From contig NZ_FNOI01000003.1 in assembly GCF_900107015.1 (NCBI RefSeq), positions 248,001-312,000 on the forward strand: DNA of 64,000 nt. The letters run 5' to 3'. Position numbers and translations under genes: made by a program. The notes beneath the pieces are model-generated. The model searched no databases, was not told where the DNA came from, and worked only from the letters and a program-made list of their open reading frames with translations. The DNA is from Litoreibacter albidus (GTDB lineage Bacteria; Pseudomonadota; Alphaproteobacteria; Rhodobacterales; Rhodobacteraceae). Within the stretch, counting starts at the first letter, position 1, and every line of letters begins with the position of its first letter. Of this stretch, positions 8,960 through 18,236 are shown piece after piece.

Positions 8960-10996
8960 ATGAAAATATTGACCTCCCTGCTCGTCCTCTGGCTCTCCAT
9001 AGCCGTGTCGCCCGCCTTTGCCGCCACCTCCCTCGCCTATCAAAGCGAGCGGATGACCGCGCGGCTGATTACGGCGGAAAACGCCGTGGCGCCGAACGCG
9101 GGCGCGTTGTCAGTCGCTTTGCAGATTGATCTTGCGGACGGGTGGAAAACCTACTGGGAAGCCCCCGGCGCCGTGGGCTACGCGCCCGACCTTGATTGGA
9201 GCAGCTCTGCCAACCTGCGCAGCAGCGAGATCATGTACCCCGCTCCCACGCGGTTCGAGGCGTTCGATATCGAGAACTACGGCTACGAGAAGCACGTGAC
9301 CTTCCCGATCCAAGTGGTGCTGGACGAGACCGGCGAGACGACAGTTCTGAACGTCACTGGCAACGTCTTGGTCTGCGCGGAGCTGTGCATCCCAGAGATG
9401 TTCGATCTATCGGTGACCTTGCTGGCAGGTGCTGGCGGGATCGACACCGCATCCGCCACTGAGATCGCAGACGCAGTGGCCACCGTTCCCGTAGCGCTAG
9501 ATGAGGCTGGCATGCGCAACGCGCGGCACTGGCTGTCACCCGACAAATCCGAGTTGCAGGTCGCCGTCGACAGCGCGCAGCCCTTTGGCAGCAACGTTCA
9601 ACTGTTCCCCAACATGGGTGCGGACGCAGCATTCGGTGCGCCCAGTTTTACCTATAGCAACGACCGCACCTCTGTGGTTGCCGTTCTTCCAGTGCTCAGC
9701 GCGCCAGAAAACACGGCGCCTTTCGAAGTCACGCTGACCGACGGCCCGCGCGCGGCGCGTTTCACGGCGGACACCGCCAGCCCCACCCCCTTGGCCGACG
9801 CCAGCGGTGTGGCCAGCCTGTGGTGGATTGCTGCAATCGCGCTGCTTGGCGGGCTGATCCTGAACATTATGCCCTGCGTGCTACCGGTCCTGACGATCAA
9901 ATTCGCCTCCGCGCTGAAGTCGCGCGACCAAAGTCCTGCCCGTATCCGCGCGGGGTTTCTGGTGTCCGCGCTTGGGGTGCTGGCGTTCATGTGGGCCTTG
10001 GTGGCGATCTTGCTGGCCATTCGCGCGGGCGGTGGCCAAATCGGCTGGGGGGTTCAGTTCCAAAATCCGGTCTTCTTGGGTGTGATGATCGCCCTTATCG
10101 CGGGCTTCGCCGCCAATATGGCCGGAATGTTCGAGATCACCCTGCCACAACGGCTGAACACCTCCATGGCGCAGGCCGAAAACGGCACGGGGCTATGGGG
10201 GGATTTTGCGACGGGAGCCTTGGCCGCAGTCCTCGCCACCCCGTGCTCCGCCCCGTTCTTGGGGACGGCGGTGACCTTTGCGCTGGCGGGAAGCGGCTTT
10301 GAGGCCGTGGTTATTTTCACCGCACTTGGGCTGGGTCTGGCTGCACCTTACTTGGCGATGGCATTGCGCCCGTCGCTGGTGAAGGCGCTTCCCAAACCCG
10401 GCGTTTGGATGGTGCGGATCAAGTGGCTCATGGCGGGCCTGTTGGCGCTGACCGCGCTTTGGCTGTCGTCCGTCTTGGCACTGGTATCGGGGTGGGGCGT
10501 CGCAGTTTTGGTGCTGGCGCTGATCGTGGCCGCCTTGGCCGCGTTGAAGCTGCCCCGCGCCAGCCGCGCGGTGGCCGTCACCTTGGTAATCGGCGCAATC
10601 ATGGTGCCGGCCTTGTGGCACCCTGCCCCGCAACACGTAGAGCAAAGCGCCGACTGGCTGGCATTTGACGAGGCCGAGATCGCAAAGGCGCTGGCCAAAG
10701 ATGAGGTGATCTTTGTTGATGTCACAGCCGCGTGGTGCCTGACCTGCAAAGCCAACAAAGCCCGCGTGCTGGACCGCAATCCGGTGGCTGACGCGTTGCA
10801 GGCCGACGGGGTGGCGGCGATGCGCGGGGATTGGACACAGTCCAACCCTGCAATTTCCAGCTACCTGAAAGCCAACGGGCGTTTTGGTATCCCGTTCAAC
10901 ATCGTCTACGGGCCTGGCGCGCCGCATGGCATCGCCCTGCCCGAGTTCCTAACGCATGACGCGGTCATGCAGGCGTTAGACGCCGCGCGGCTTTAA
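8960..10996 (+). CDS. ScsB/DsbD-like protein-disulfide reductase
   Basis: Membrane protein of 678 residues that passes electrons from cytoplasmic thioredoxin to periplasmic thiols. The order is: signal peptide (residues 1-21), a long periplasmic domain with the Cys pair in VCAELCIPEM, about eight membrane helices (about 290-560) with the two redox Cys in NIMPCVLPVLTIKF and ATPCSAPFLGTA, and a C-terminal periplasmic thioredoxin domain with AAWCLTCKANK. The long N-terminal domain is closer to ScsB/DipZ than to classical DsbD. It likely recycles the divergent DsbA-like protein or feeds cytochrome c maturation (CcmG), which is encoded just downstream on the other strand. Confidence 0.9.
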   Translation: MKILTSLLVLWLSIAVSPAFAATSLAYQSERMTARLITAENAVAPNAGALSVALQIDLADGWKTYWEAPGAVGYAPDLDWSSSANLRSSEIMYPAPTRFEAFDIENYGYEKHVTFPIQVVLDETGETTVLNVTGNVLVCAELCIPEMFDLSVTLLAGAGGIDTASATEIADAVATVPVALDEAGMRNARHWLSPDKSELQVAVDSAQPFGSNVQLFPNMGADAAFGAPSFTYSNDRTSVVAVLPVLSAPENTAPFEVTLTDGPRAARFTADTASPTPLADASGVASLWWIAAIALLGGLILNIMPCVLPVLTIKFASALKSRDQSPARIRAGFLVSALGVLAFMWALVAILLAIRAGGGQIGWGVQFQNPVFLGVMIALIAGFAANMAGMFEITLPQRLNTSMAQAENGTGLWGDFATGALAAVLATPCSAPFLGTAVTFALAGSGFEAVVIFTALGLGLAAPYLAMALRPSLVKALPKPGVWMVRIKWLMAGLLALTALWLSSVLALVSGWGVAVLVLALIVAALAALKLPRASRAVAVTLVIGAIMVPALWHPAPQHVEQSADWLAFDEAEIAKALAKDEVIFVDVTAAWCLTCKANKARVLDRNPVADALQADGVAAMRGDWTQSNPAISSYLKANGRFGIPFNIVYGPGAPHGIALPEFLTHDAVMQALDAARL

Positions 10997-11011
10997 TTGC
11001 CTTTAATTGCC
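10992..11011. repeat. Tandem 10-base repeat at convergent gene ends
   Basis: TTTAATTGCC occurs twice in direct succession. The first copy carries the TAA of the ScsB/DsbD-like gene (+), and the second carries the TAA of ccmI (-). No hairpin terminator is seen between the two genes. Confidence 0.7.
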
Positions 11012-12157
11012 AAGCGCCGCCATCCCCTGCTCCACCGCAATGCGGCGCGGATCGTCTTCGGGCAAGGTATCGGTAACTTTTTTGGCGCTGACGTAAGCGG
11101 CGCGCGCGTTCTCTGTCTCGCCCAGCACGCTGTAGGCCCCAGCGAGCTGTAGCCAGCCTTGGATGTTGTCCGGCTCGTCTTCCATACGGGCCGCAAGATT
11201 TGACACCATCGTGCGGATGAACTCCTGACGCTCCTCCGCCGTCATGTCCGAGGCGGCTTCAATGTCGTCCGATGACGGGCCACGGGGTGCGGCGTCGGGG
11301 AAGTCAGGCAGGCTTTCCGGCTCCAACCCCAGCATGGCGCCCAGACGGTTCACCTCACGCATGTAGAACGGCATCCACGCGGTTGGCGCGGTCTCCAGCG
11401 CGAGACGGTCCAAAAGCAGCTGGCGCGCAGCCTCCGTATCACCAGCCTGCGCCGTGGCGACGGCTTTGTAATATGTGCCCGCTGGATTCATCGGGTCCAA
11501 CGCAACGGCGCGGTCGATGGCCTCTTCGGCGGGCTTGGTTACGGTCCCGTTCTCTGCGGTGATCAGGGCCTCCGCGTAATGTGACCACGTGGACGACGTG
11601 GCGTCGTCGCGTTCCACGATGCGGGCGTAGGCGTCGGCTGCTGCGGCGTGGCGGCCCATATTGCCGTAGGTCGTCGCGAGCAATTGCCAGCCACGGGTTT
11701 CACCGCCGTCGGGCTCGCTCTCTAGCTTGTTGCGCAGTTGCGTCGTCAGTTTGATCAGGTTTTGCGCCTCACTCCGCTCCGCCGTGCGCTCGGCAAAGGG
11801 AACGGACGCGGTGCCAGGTGCGCCAAGCTGCGTGTAAAGCGCCGCGCCCGCCACAGGGGTGAGCAGCGCGAAGGCCACCAAGACATTCCGCCCTGACGTC
11901 CCTGCCGTGCGCGACGTGCCGCGCGCCTTATCGGCGGCAAGCATACGGCGCTTGATCTCGGTGCGTGCGGCGTCGGCCTCCGCGCCCGAGATGATGCCGC
12001 GTTCGCTGTCGCGGTCGACCTCGGCCAATTGATCGCGGAAGATGGCAATCGCACTATCCGCGCGGTCCAATCCATCCTCGGAGCGGCGCATAAGTGGCCA
12101 CAGGAATGTCACCACAGTCAGCAGCGCGAGGGCGGCAGCGAAGGCCCAGAAGATCAT
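11003..12157 (-). CDS. ccmI: CcmI, cytochrome c biogenesis protein with TPR-like domain
   Basis: 384-residue inner-membrane chaperone for apocytochrome c. An N-terminal helix (IFWAFAAALALLTVVTFLWPL) and a second helix near residue 95 enclose the cytoplasmic, leucine-rich part with the family motif AIFRDQLAEVDRD. The large periplasmic C-terminus carries TPR-like repeats. It overlaps ccmH by 4 bases, as the last gene of a ccmF-ccmG-ccmH-ccmI operon. Confidence 0.93.
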   Translation of the reverse strand: MIFWAFAAALALLTVVTFLWPLMRRSEDGLDRADSAIAIFRDQLAEVDRDSERGIISGAEADAARTEIKRRMLAADKARGTSRTAGTSGRNVLVAFALLTPVAGAALYTQLGAPGTASVPFAERTAERSEAQNLIKLTTQLRNKLESEPDGGETRGWQLLATTYGNMGRHAAAADAYARIVERDDATSSTWSHYAEALITAENGTVTKPAEEAIDRAVALDPMNPAGTYYKAVATAQAGDTEAARQLLLDRLALETAPTAWMPFYMREVNRLGAMLGLEPESLPDFPDAAPRGPSSDDIEAASDMTAEERQEFIRTMVSNLAARMEDEPDNIQGWLQLAGAYSVLGETENARAAYVSAKKVTDTLPEDDPRRIAVEQGMAALGN

Positions 12158-12627
12158 AGGGACGTGTCCTCTTTCATCAGCTTGGCGAGGTCGGTTTCTT
12201 CCTCAGCGCTAAGGTGGGTGTCTTTGGAGGCGGGCTTGCGTGGGCGGCGCGACAAGGACACCGCAACGGCGACGCCACCGATAAGCAGGATCGCAAAAGG
12301 GCTAAGCCACAGCGCATAGGTAGAGGGTTTGAACGGCGGCTTGAACAGCACGAAGTCCCCGTACCGCAGCACAAGGAAGTCATAAATTTCCTGATCCGTG
12401 TCGCCCGCTACCAACCGCTCACGGATCAAGACACGCAAGTCCCGCGCCACCCCCGCATTGGAGCTGTCAATCGGCTCGTTTTGGCAAACCACGCACCGCA
12501 CATTGGCCGATATCGCGCGGGCGCGGTCTTCCAACACAGGGTCCGACAGCACTTCGTCCGGCTCCACAGCGAAGGCGGCCGTACTCAGGGCAGCTATGCC
12601 CAACGCCAGTATCCCCGCGCGGATCAC
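12154..12627 (-). CDS. ccmH: CcmH, cytochrome c maturation apocytochrome thiol protein
   Basis: 157 residues with a signal peptide and the redox motif RCVVCQN (LRCxxC type) that reduces or holds apocytochrome cysteines. The family segment YDFLVLRYGDFVLFKPPFK follows, then a single membrane helix and a charged tail. It overlaps both ccmI and ccmG by 4 bases, which indicates translational coupling. Confidence 0.95.
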   Translation of the reverse strand: MIRAGILALGIAALSTAAFAVEPDEVLSDPVLEDRARAISANVRCVVCQNEPIDSSNAGVARDLRVLIRERLVAGDTDQEIYDFLVLRYGDFVLFKPPFKPSTYALWLSPFAILLIGGVAVAVSLSRRPRKPASKDTHLSAEEETDLAKLMKEDTSL

Positions 12628-13166
12628 TGGCGCACCTCGTCCAAGGCTTCCATGAAGCGGCGCAGACCGTCACCCACAACGGGGCCAGCGAAACGGTGAC
12701 GAATAACGCCCTCCGCGTCGATGATGAAGGTTTCCGGCACGCCGGAAATGCCAAGGTCGATACCGGCACGGCCAGAGAAATCGGACCCGATCGCCGCGTA
12801 GGGGTTACCCAGCTCATCGAGCCATTTGGCCGCCGCTTCCGGCTTGTCCTTGTAGTTCACACCGATGAGGGTCAGCCCCTCCTCCGCGCCTAGGCGCGTC
12901 AGGTTTGGATGCTCCGCACGGCACGGCCCACACCACGACGCAAAAACGTTGAGCAGTTTGATGCCGTCCATTTCCACCAGATCATCCGTGGTGAACCCAG
13001 GCGTCGCGACACCCTCAACCGGCCCTAAGTCCAACTGGGGAACCGGCTGCGAAATCAACACCGACGGCAGTGCCGACGGATCGCGCCCGCCCGACAGGCC
13101 CCAGATGGCAAAACCGCCGATGATCAGGGCCAGCAAAAGTGGCAGGGCGAATAGCAGTCGTTTCAT
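12624..13166 (-). CDS. ccmG: CcmG/DsbE, periplasmic thioredoxin-like protein for cytochrome c maturation
   Basis: 180 residues. An N-terminal membrane anchor (LLFALPLLLALIIGGFAIWGL) is followed by a thioredoxin fold with active site FASWCGPCRAEHP and the family-specific acidic insert. It reduces the apocytochrome haem-binding cysteines together with CcmH. It begins 6 bases after ccmF and overlaps ccmH. Its reductant could be the ScsB/DsbD-like protein at 8960-10996. Confidence 0.95.
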   Translation of the reverse strand: MKRLLFALPLLLALIIGGFAIWGLSGGRDPSALPSVLISQPVPQLDLGPVEGVATPGFTTDDLVEMDGIKLLNVFASWCGPCRAEHPNLTRLGAEEGLTLIGVNYKDKPEAAAKWLDELGNPYAAIGSDFSGRAGIDLGISGVPETFIIDAEGVIRHRFAGPVVGDGLRRFMEALDEVRQ

Positions 13167-13171
13167 CTGGG

Positions 13172-15157
13172 TTACTCCGCAGGTGTTGCGCCAACCGGCG
13201 CGGCTTTGGATTTGCGCGGTGCGCCGACGCGCAGGCGACGGTCCGACAGGGACAGGCTGCCCCCAAAGACCAACAACGTCGTGCCAATCCAGAGGAAGTT
13301 GACCAGCGGCTCATAAAGCACGCGCAGCGTCCATTTGCCCTTCGCGCCTTCCGCCGCCGGTTCCGCGATGGACGCGTAGAGATCGCCCGCCAAGGTTTGC
13401 CGGATAGAGCTTTCCGTGGTTGAGGAACCTGCCACCGGATAATCGCGCCGTTCTGGGTAGAGCTTGGTGACGAATTTGCCGTCGCGCGTGACGTTCAGTG
13501 TGGCGACTTGGGCGATGTAGTTCGGCCCCTGCTGGCGCTCGATGCTCTCGAAGGTCAGCTCAAAGCCCGCGACTTCCAGCTGGGTTCCGGGGCTGGCGAA
13601 GACGACGATATCTTCCTTCCAAGCCGACGACGCCGTCGCCCCCATTGCCAAGAGCGCGACGCCAAGGTGCGCCAAAGTCATGCCGTGCGACGCGCGGGGT
13701 TGGCGGCGAATGCGCGCCACAGCGCCCGGTTGGAACAGCTTCACCCGCTTGATCCACTCTTGCGACGTTGCCACAAGCAGCCAAACCGCGACGCCCATAG
13801 CGATGACCGCCAGAACTGGCCCGCCCGTGGTCACATACCACGTCACGAGCGACGCGATGACGGCAAGCGCCAACGCCAGCTTGAGACGGGACAACACGCC
13901 TGCAAGGTCCGCCCGCTTCCACGATAGAAACGGACCGACGCCCATCACCACCATGAGCGGCAGCATGATCGGGATAAAGCCCGCGTTAAAGAACGGTGGC
14001 CCGACGGAGATTTTATCGCCGGTGATGGCCTCCAGAAACAACGGATAGAGCGTGCCGAATAGTACCGTTGCTGTGGCCGTGGCCAACAACAGGTTGTTGA
14101 TCAACAACCCTGCCTCGCGCGAGATAGGCGCGAACAGCCCGCCCCCTTCCATCGCGGGCGCGCGCCACGCGAAGAGCGCAAGGGAACCACCGATGGACAG
14201 GAACAACAGCCCGAGGATGTAGACCCCGCGTTCAGGGTCCACTGCGAAGGCGTGAACCGAGGTCAGCAAGCCGGAGCGCACGATAAAGGTGCCAAGCAGC
14301 GACAGGGAGAACGTCAAGATGGCCAGCAGGATGGTCCAGCTTTTGAAGGTGTCGCGCTTTTCGGTCACAATCGCGGAGTGCAACAGCGCGGTGCCCAAGA
14401 GCCACGGCATAAACGCCACGTTCTCGACCGGATCCCAAAACCACCAGCCGCCCCAGCCAAGCTCGTAATAGGCCCACCAAGAGCCAAGCCCGAGACCCGC
14501 CGACAGCGAGGTCCACGCGGCCAAGGTCCACGGGCGCACCCACCGCGCCCAAGCGGGATCAACGCGCCCCTCGATCAAGGCCGCAACAGCGAAGGAAAAC
14601 ACGATAGAGAAGCCGACGTAGCCCACATAAAGCAGCGGCGGGTGGATCGCGAGGCCCACGTCTTGCAGCAGCGGGTTCAGGTCGTTGCCGTCCAAAGGGG
14701 GCGGCACGATCCGCGTGAAAGGGTTGGAGGTGAACAGCATGAAGCTGACGAACCCCACGGAAATCCACGCCTGCACAGAGAGCGTCCGCGCCTTCAGGGC
14801 TTCTGGAATGTTCCGCCCGAAAAAGGCGACCGCTGCACCGAAGGCGGCAAGGATGAAGACCCAAAGCAGCAAGGAGCCTTCGTGGTTGCCCCATGTGCCC
14901 GCGACTTTGTAAAGCATCGGTTTTAGGGAATGCGAGTTATCCACCACGTTCACCACGGTGAAATCCGACACGATATAGCTGCGCATCAACGCCCCGAAGG
15001 CGAACGCAATCAACACGAATTGCGCCAGCGCACTCGCCTGCCCAGATCGCATCCAAAGCGCATTGCCGCGTGCTGCGCCCAGCATAGGCAGCACGCTTTG
15101 CACCAATGCCGCAATAAGGGCCAATGAGAGGGCGAATTGTCCGAGTTCAGGGATCAT
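13172..15157 (-). CDS. ccmF: CcmF, cytochrome c haem lyase subunit
   Basis: 661-residue polytopic membrane protein with the tryptophan-rich WWD signature (GWGGWWFWDPVENVAF). Conserved His residues lie in NHEGSLLLWVF and in HPPLLYVGYVG. It carries out haem attachment to apocytochrome c with CcmH and CcmI. It is the first visible gene of the ccm operon. ccmE is not upstream, as a 112-base gap and an EamA transporter come next, so ccmABCDE must lie elsewhere. Confidence 0.96.
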   Translation of the reverse strand: MIPELGQFALSLALIAALVQSVLPMLGAARGNALWMRSGQASALAQFVLIAFAFGALMRSYIVSDFTVVNVVDNSHSLKPMLYKVAGTWGNHEGSLLLWVFILAAFGAAVAFFGRNIPEALKARTLSVQAWISVGFVSFMLFTSNPFTRIVPPPLDGNDLNPLLQDVGLAIHPPLLYVGYVGFSIVFSFAVAALIEGRVDPAWARWVRPWTLAAWTSLSAGLGLGSWWAYYELGWGGWWFWDPVENVAFMPWLLGTALLHSAIVTEKRDTFKSWTILLAILTFSLSLLGTFIVRSGLLTSVHAFAVDPERGVYILGLLFLSIGGSLALFAWRAPAMEGGGLFAPISREAGLLINNLLLATATATVLFGTLYPLFLEAITGDKISVGPPFFNAGFIPIMLPLMVVMGVGPFLSWKRADLAGVLSRLKLALALAVIASLVTWYVTTGGPVLAVIAMGVAVWLLVATSQEWIKRVKLFQPGAVARIRRQPRASHGMTLAHLGVALLAMGATASSAWKEDIVVFASPGTQLEVAGFELTFESIERQQGPNYIAQVATLNVTRDGKFVTKLYPERRDYPVAGSSTTESSIRQTLAGDLYASIAEPAAEGAKGKWTLRVLYEPLVNFLWIGTTLLVFGGSLSLSDRRLRVGAPRKSKAAPVGATPAE

Positions 15158-15269
15158 GGGGCAGCCTGTCTAATGGTGTCAGCCTAAATGGGGCCAAGCG
15201 TGGGCCAAGGTCAAGCGGTGCAGCCGCGACCGGTTGACCCGCCTGTTCACGATCCGGCGATTTGCAGGC

Positions 15270-16118
15270 CTAAGGCCGCGTCGCGCGCAGCAATATCACC
15301 CCCAGAAGGGTGATCATGGTGGAGACGACTTTGCCAAGGCTTAAACGCTCCCCCATCCACAGCACACCGATCAGCAGCGCAAAGATGATCGACGTCTCAC
15401 GCAGGGCCGTGACCAAGGCAATCGGCGATTGCGTGAAGGCCCACATCACAAGGCTATACGCCACGAAGGACGCGGAGCCTCCGATGAAGAACACCTTTTT
15501 GCCCTTCACGAACAGATCGCTCAAAACCTTCGGTGTGGTTGCGGCCATGAACACCGCGAAAATGACCGCATTCGCAATGCCAAGCCACGCGTAATACCCC
15601 ACCGCGGAGCCGCCCGCCCGTGCGCCCATCCCGTCCACCAGCGAATAGCTGGCGATGAAACAGCCCGTGGTCAGCGCCATCGCCGTCGCTTTACCGTTGC
15701 GAAGCCCGTCCGCCCCGCGCACCAGCGATATGCTCAGGATACCGGCGGCGATGGTGACGATTGCCAGAACCTCCATCATGGACAACTCCACGCCAAGGAA
15801 GATCAGGGATACCGCCGCCACCAGCAAAGGGGCGACGCCCCGCGCAATCGGGTAGACCTGCGTTAAGTCGCCGATCTTGTAAGACCCAAGCAAAAACCAC
15901 TGATAGCCGAAGTGCAGCGCGGTTCCGGCCAGAAGATAGGGGTAGGACACCGGATCAGGTGCGGGGACTAGGAACAACGCGAGTATCGCCAGCGGCAAGT
16001 GCCCGATGACCACGGCGGCCATGTTCAGACGCTTGTCCGCCCCCCCTTTGACCAAGGCGTTCCAGACGGCGTGAAGCAGGGCTGCCGTCACGACGGCGAA
16101 AAATACCAATGGTGTCAT
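15270..16118 (-). CDS. EamA (DMT superfamily) transporter
   Basis: 282 residues with about ten hydrophobic helices in two similar halves, the EamA pattern. There are typical basic loops between helices, and LRETSIIFALLIGVLWMGERL near the end is a recognisable EamA repeat signature. It is probably an exporter of an amino acid or other metabolite; the substrate cannot be inferred. It is divergent from ppk2 across a 155-base gap. Confidence 0.88.
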   Translation of the reverse strand: MTPLVFFAVVTAALLHAVWNALVKGGADKRLNMAAVVIGHLPLAILALFLVPAPDPVSYPYLLAGTALHFGYQWFLLGSYKIGDLTQVYPIARGVAPLLVAAVSLIFLGVELSMMEVLAIVTIAAGILSISLVRGADGLRNGKATAMALTTGCFIASYSLVDGMGARAGGSAVGYYAWLGIANAVIFAVFMAATTPKVLSDLFVKGKKVFFIGGSASFVAYSLVMWAFTQSPIALVTALRETSIIFALLIGVLWMGERLSLGKVVSTMITLLGVILLRATRP

Positions 16119-16185
16119 AGGGCTACGCTAGGGCGCGCGGTGCGGCGCGGCAAGGCGTATCTGCGGGCGCGTGCCATGGGGGCCG

Positions 16186-16199
16186 TTGATCCACGTCAA
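16186..16199. promoter_or_regulatory. FNR/CRP-type box (FnrL/NNR-like) upstream of ppk2
   Basis: TTGATCCACGTCAA matches the anaerobox pattern TTGAY-N4-RTCAA used by FNR-family regulators (FnrL, NNR/DNR). It ends 74 bases before the ppk2 start and 68 bases from the EamA start, in their shared intergenic region. An FNR-type activator is expected in an organism carrying nor genes. Which gene it controls is not shown. Confidence 0.55.
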
Positions 16200-16273
16200 G
16201 GTGACCCAGCGGCGTCTCTGCTAGGCTTGGAAGCATATTCAACGCTCTGTTCCGCTTAGTTTGAAAGGCCCCT

Positions 16274-17164
16274 ATGACAGTTTCCAAAACCGCATCCGCC
16301 CACCCGCAGCCCGACTACGACGCCCAAACAATCACGGGCTTTGAGCAGGGCATTTACCCCTACCCCAAGAAGATCAACCGCGCCGCCTACGAGGCGGAGA
16401 AAGCCGCGTTGCAGGTGGAGTTGCTGAAAGTTCAACACTGGATACAGGAAACCGGCCAAAAGTTTGTCTTGCTGTTCGAGGGGCGCGACGCGGCGGGCAA
16501 AGGCGGCACCATCAAACGCTTTACGGAGCATCTGAACCCGCGCACCGCACGGGTCGTGGCGCTGAACAAACCGACCGAGCAAGAGCGCGGTCAATGGTTT
16601 TTCCAGCGCTACGTAAAACATCTGCCGACCTCGGGCGAGATGGTCCTCTACGACCGCTCTTGGTACAACCGCGCGGGCGTGGAACGGGTGATGAATTTCT
16701 GCGCGCCCTCGGAGTATCTGGAATTCATGCGTCAGACGCCGGAGTTCGAGCGCATGCTGGCGCGCAGCGGCATCAAGCTGTTCAAATACTGGTTTTCCGT
16801 CACGCAAGAGGAGCAGAAGAAGCGCTTCTCGTCGCGGGAAACAGACCCGCTGAAACGCTGGAAACTCTCACCGATCGACCGCGCAAGTCTCGACAAATGG
16901 GATGACTACACCGAAGCGAAGGAAGCCATGTTCTTCTACACGGACACGGCCGACGCGCCTTGGACGGTGATCCGCTCGAACGACAAAAAGCGCGCGCGGC
17001 TGGCCTGTATCAAACACTTCTTGTGGCAGTTGGACTACCCCGACAAGGACGCCAGCGTTGCCACCCCGCCAGACCCGAAAATCTACCACCAAGCGGAGGC
17101 GGTCGTGCATCAGGCGGACCACATTTTTGCGACCTCCCTGCACCCAGCCACCCGCAAAGGATGA
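16274..17164 (+). CDS. ppk2: Polyphosphate kinase 2 (PPK2)
   Basis: Soluble kinase that moves phosphate between polyphosphate and nucleotides. It has 296 residues and a single P-loop domain. Walker A is in FEGRDAAGKGGTIKR, the second conserved block reads LNKPTEQERGQWFFQRY, and the Walker B/lid region is VLYDRSWYNRAGVERVM. Length and motifs fit the single-domain PPK2 type common in Alphaproteobacteria. The direction of the reaction (nucleotide synthesis or polyphosphate synthesis) cannot be told from sequence. The FNR-type box upstream suggests oxygen-responsive expression. Confidence 0.93.
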   Translation: MTVSKTASAHPQPDYDAQTITGFEQGIYPYPKKINRAAYEAEKAALQVELLKVQHWIQETGQKFVLLFEGRDAAGKGGTIKRFTEHLNPRTARVVALNKPTEQERGQWFFQRYVKHLPTSGEMVLYDRSWYNRAGVERVMNFCAPSEYLEFMRQTPEFERMLARSGIKLFKYWFSVTQEEQKKRFSSRETDPLKRWKLSPIDRASLDKWDDYTEAKEAMFFYTDTADAPWTVIRSNDKKRARLACIKHFLWQLDYPDKDASVATPPDPKIYHQAEAVVHQADHIFATSLHPATRKG

Positions 17165-17171
17165 ACGCAAA

Positions 17172-17193
17172 GCGGGCGCCGCAAAGCGCCCGC
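17172..17193. terminator. Hairpin between convergent ppk2 and the ABC substrate-binding gene
   Basis: GCGGGCGC and GCGCCCGC form a perfect 8-base stem with a 6-base loop, directly after the ppk2 stop and 11 bases from the stop of the opposing gene. There is no clear T-run on either strand. It is likely a bidirectional terminator. Confidence 0.55.
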
Positions 17194-17204
17194 CTGCATG
17201 GTAA

Positions 17205-18185
17205 TTACTTCAACGCGGCGTCGGTAATCTCTGACGTCCACGCGCCAACCGGCTCTTTGGAGATCACAGGATCGGAGCCACCGCCCAGTAGGGTCGCCAC
17301 GGTGCGGTTGTAATCCGCTTCGTCCAGCGCCCCGTTGGAGCCTGCGGTCAGCTTCGCAATCTCCGTCATCATGCGCTTTTGGTGGGATTCCGTCTGCGCA
17401 CCGGACTCGTCATTTTCCAACACGATCTCCGCCGCCTCGTCAGGGTTTTCTTCGGCGTATTTCCACCCCTTCATCGACGCACGCACAAAGCGCACCATCT
17501 TGTCCTTGAAGGCTGGGTCTTTCAGGTTCTCTTCCAAGGCATAAATGCCGTCTTCCAGCGTGGCGACGCCTTGGTCCTCGTATTTGAAGGTCACCAACTC
17601 ATCCTCGGACACACCCGCATCCAGCACCTGACCGTATTCATTGTAGGTCATGGTGGAGATGCAGTCGGCTTGGCGTTGCAGCAGCGGATCCACGTTGAAC
17701 CCCTGCTTCAACACGGTCACGCCGTCCTCGCCACCGTCGGTGGAAATGCCCTCCTGGCTCATCCACGACAGGAACGGGTATTCATTGCCAAAGAACCACA
17801 CGCCGATGGTCTTGCCTTTGAAGTCCTGCGGCGAGGTGATGCCCGTGTCTTTCCAGCAGGTCAGCATCAGACCGGAGGTTTTGAACGGCTGCGCGATATT
17901 TACGACCGGCAGGCCTTTTTCTCGCGCAGCCAAGGCCGATGGCATCCAGTTCAGCATGACGTCGGCGCCGCCCCCCGCCAAGACTTGCGGTGGTGCGATG
18001 TCCGGCCCGCCCGCGAGCACGGTCACGTCCAGATCTTCCTCTTCGTAGAAGCCCTTGTCCTTGGCCACGTAGTAGCCCGCGAATTGTGCTTGGGTGACCC
18101 ATTGCAGTTGCAGTTTGACTTCGTCCGCTGCGTTGGCTGCCGTCGCCATTGCAACTGCGGCGGCGCTTAAGAGTAGCTTTTTCAT
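17205..18185 (-). CDS. ABC transporter substrate-binding protein, NMT1/THI5-like (probable pyrimidine-related uptake)
   Basis: 326-residue periplasmic binding protein with signal peptide MKKLLLSAAAVAMATAANAA. The fold starts KLQLQWVTQAQFAGYYVAKD, the hallmark of the ThiY/RibY/SsuA (NMT1/THI5-like) class that binds thiazole, pyrimidine or flavin-like compounds. It is the last gene of an operon that begins with hydantoinase-type enzymes, so a pyrimidine, dihydropyrimidine or hydantoin is the likely cargo. That substrate is inferred from context. Confidence 0.87.
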   Translation of the reverse strand: MKKLLLSAAAVAMATAANAADEVKLQLQWVTQAQFAGYYVAKDKGFYEEEDLDVTVLAGGPDIAPPQVLAGGGADVMLNWMPSALAAREKGLPVVNIAQPFKTSGLMLTCWKDTGITSPQDFKGKTIGVWFFGNEYPFLSWMSQEGISTDGGEDGVTVLKQGFNVDPLLQRQADCISTMTYNEYGQVLDAGVSEDELVTFKYEDQGVATLEDGIYALEENLKDPAFKDKMVRFVRASMKGWKYAEENPDEAAEIVLENDESGAQTESHQKRMMTEIAKLTAGSNGALDEADYNRTVATLLGGGSDPVISKEPVGAWTSEITDAALK

Positions 18186-18236
18186 GTTGTCGTCCTCCAG
18201 GTTGTTGTGAGTTCGTTTCTTATTTTTATATCGTTT

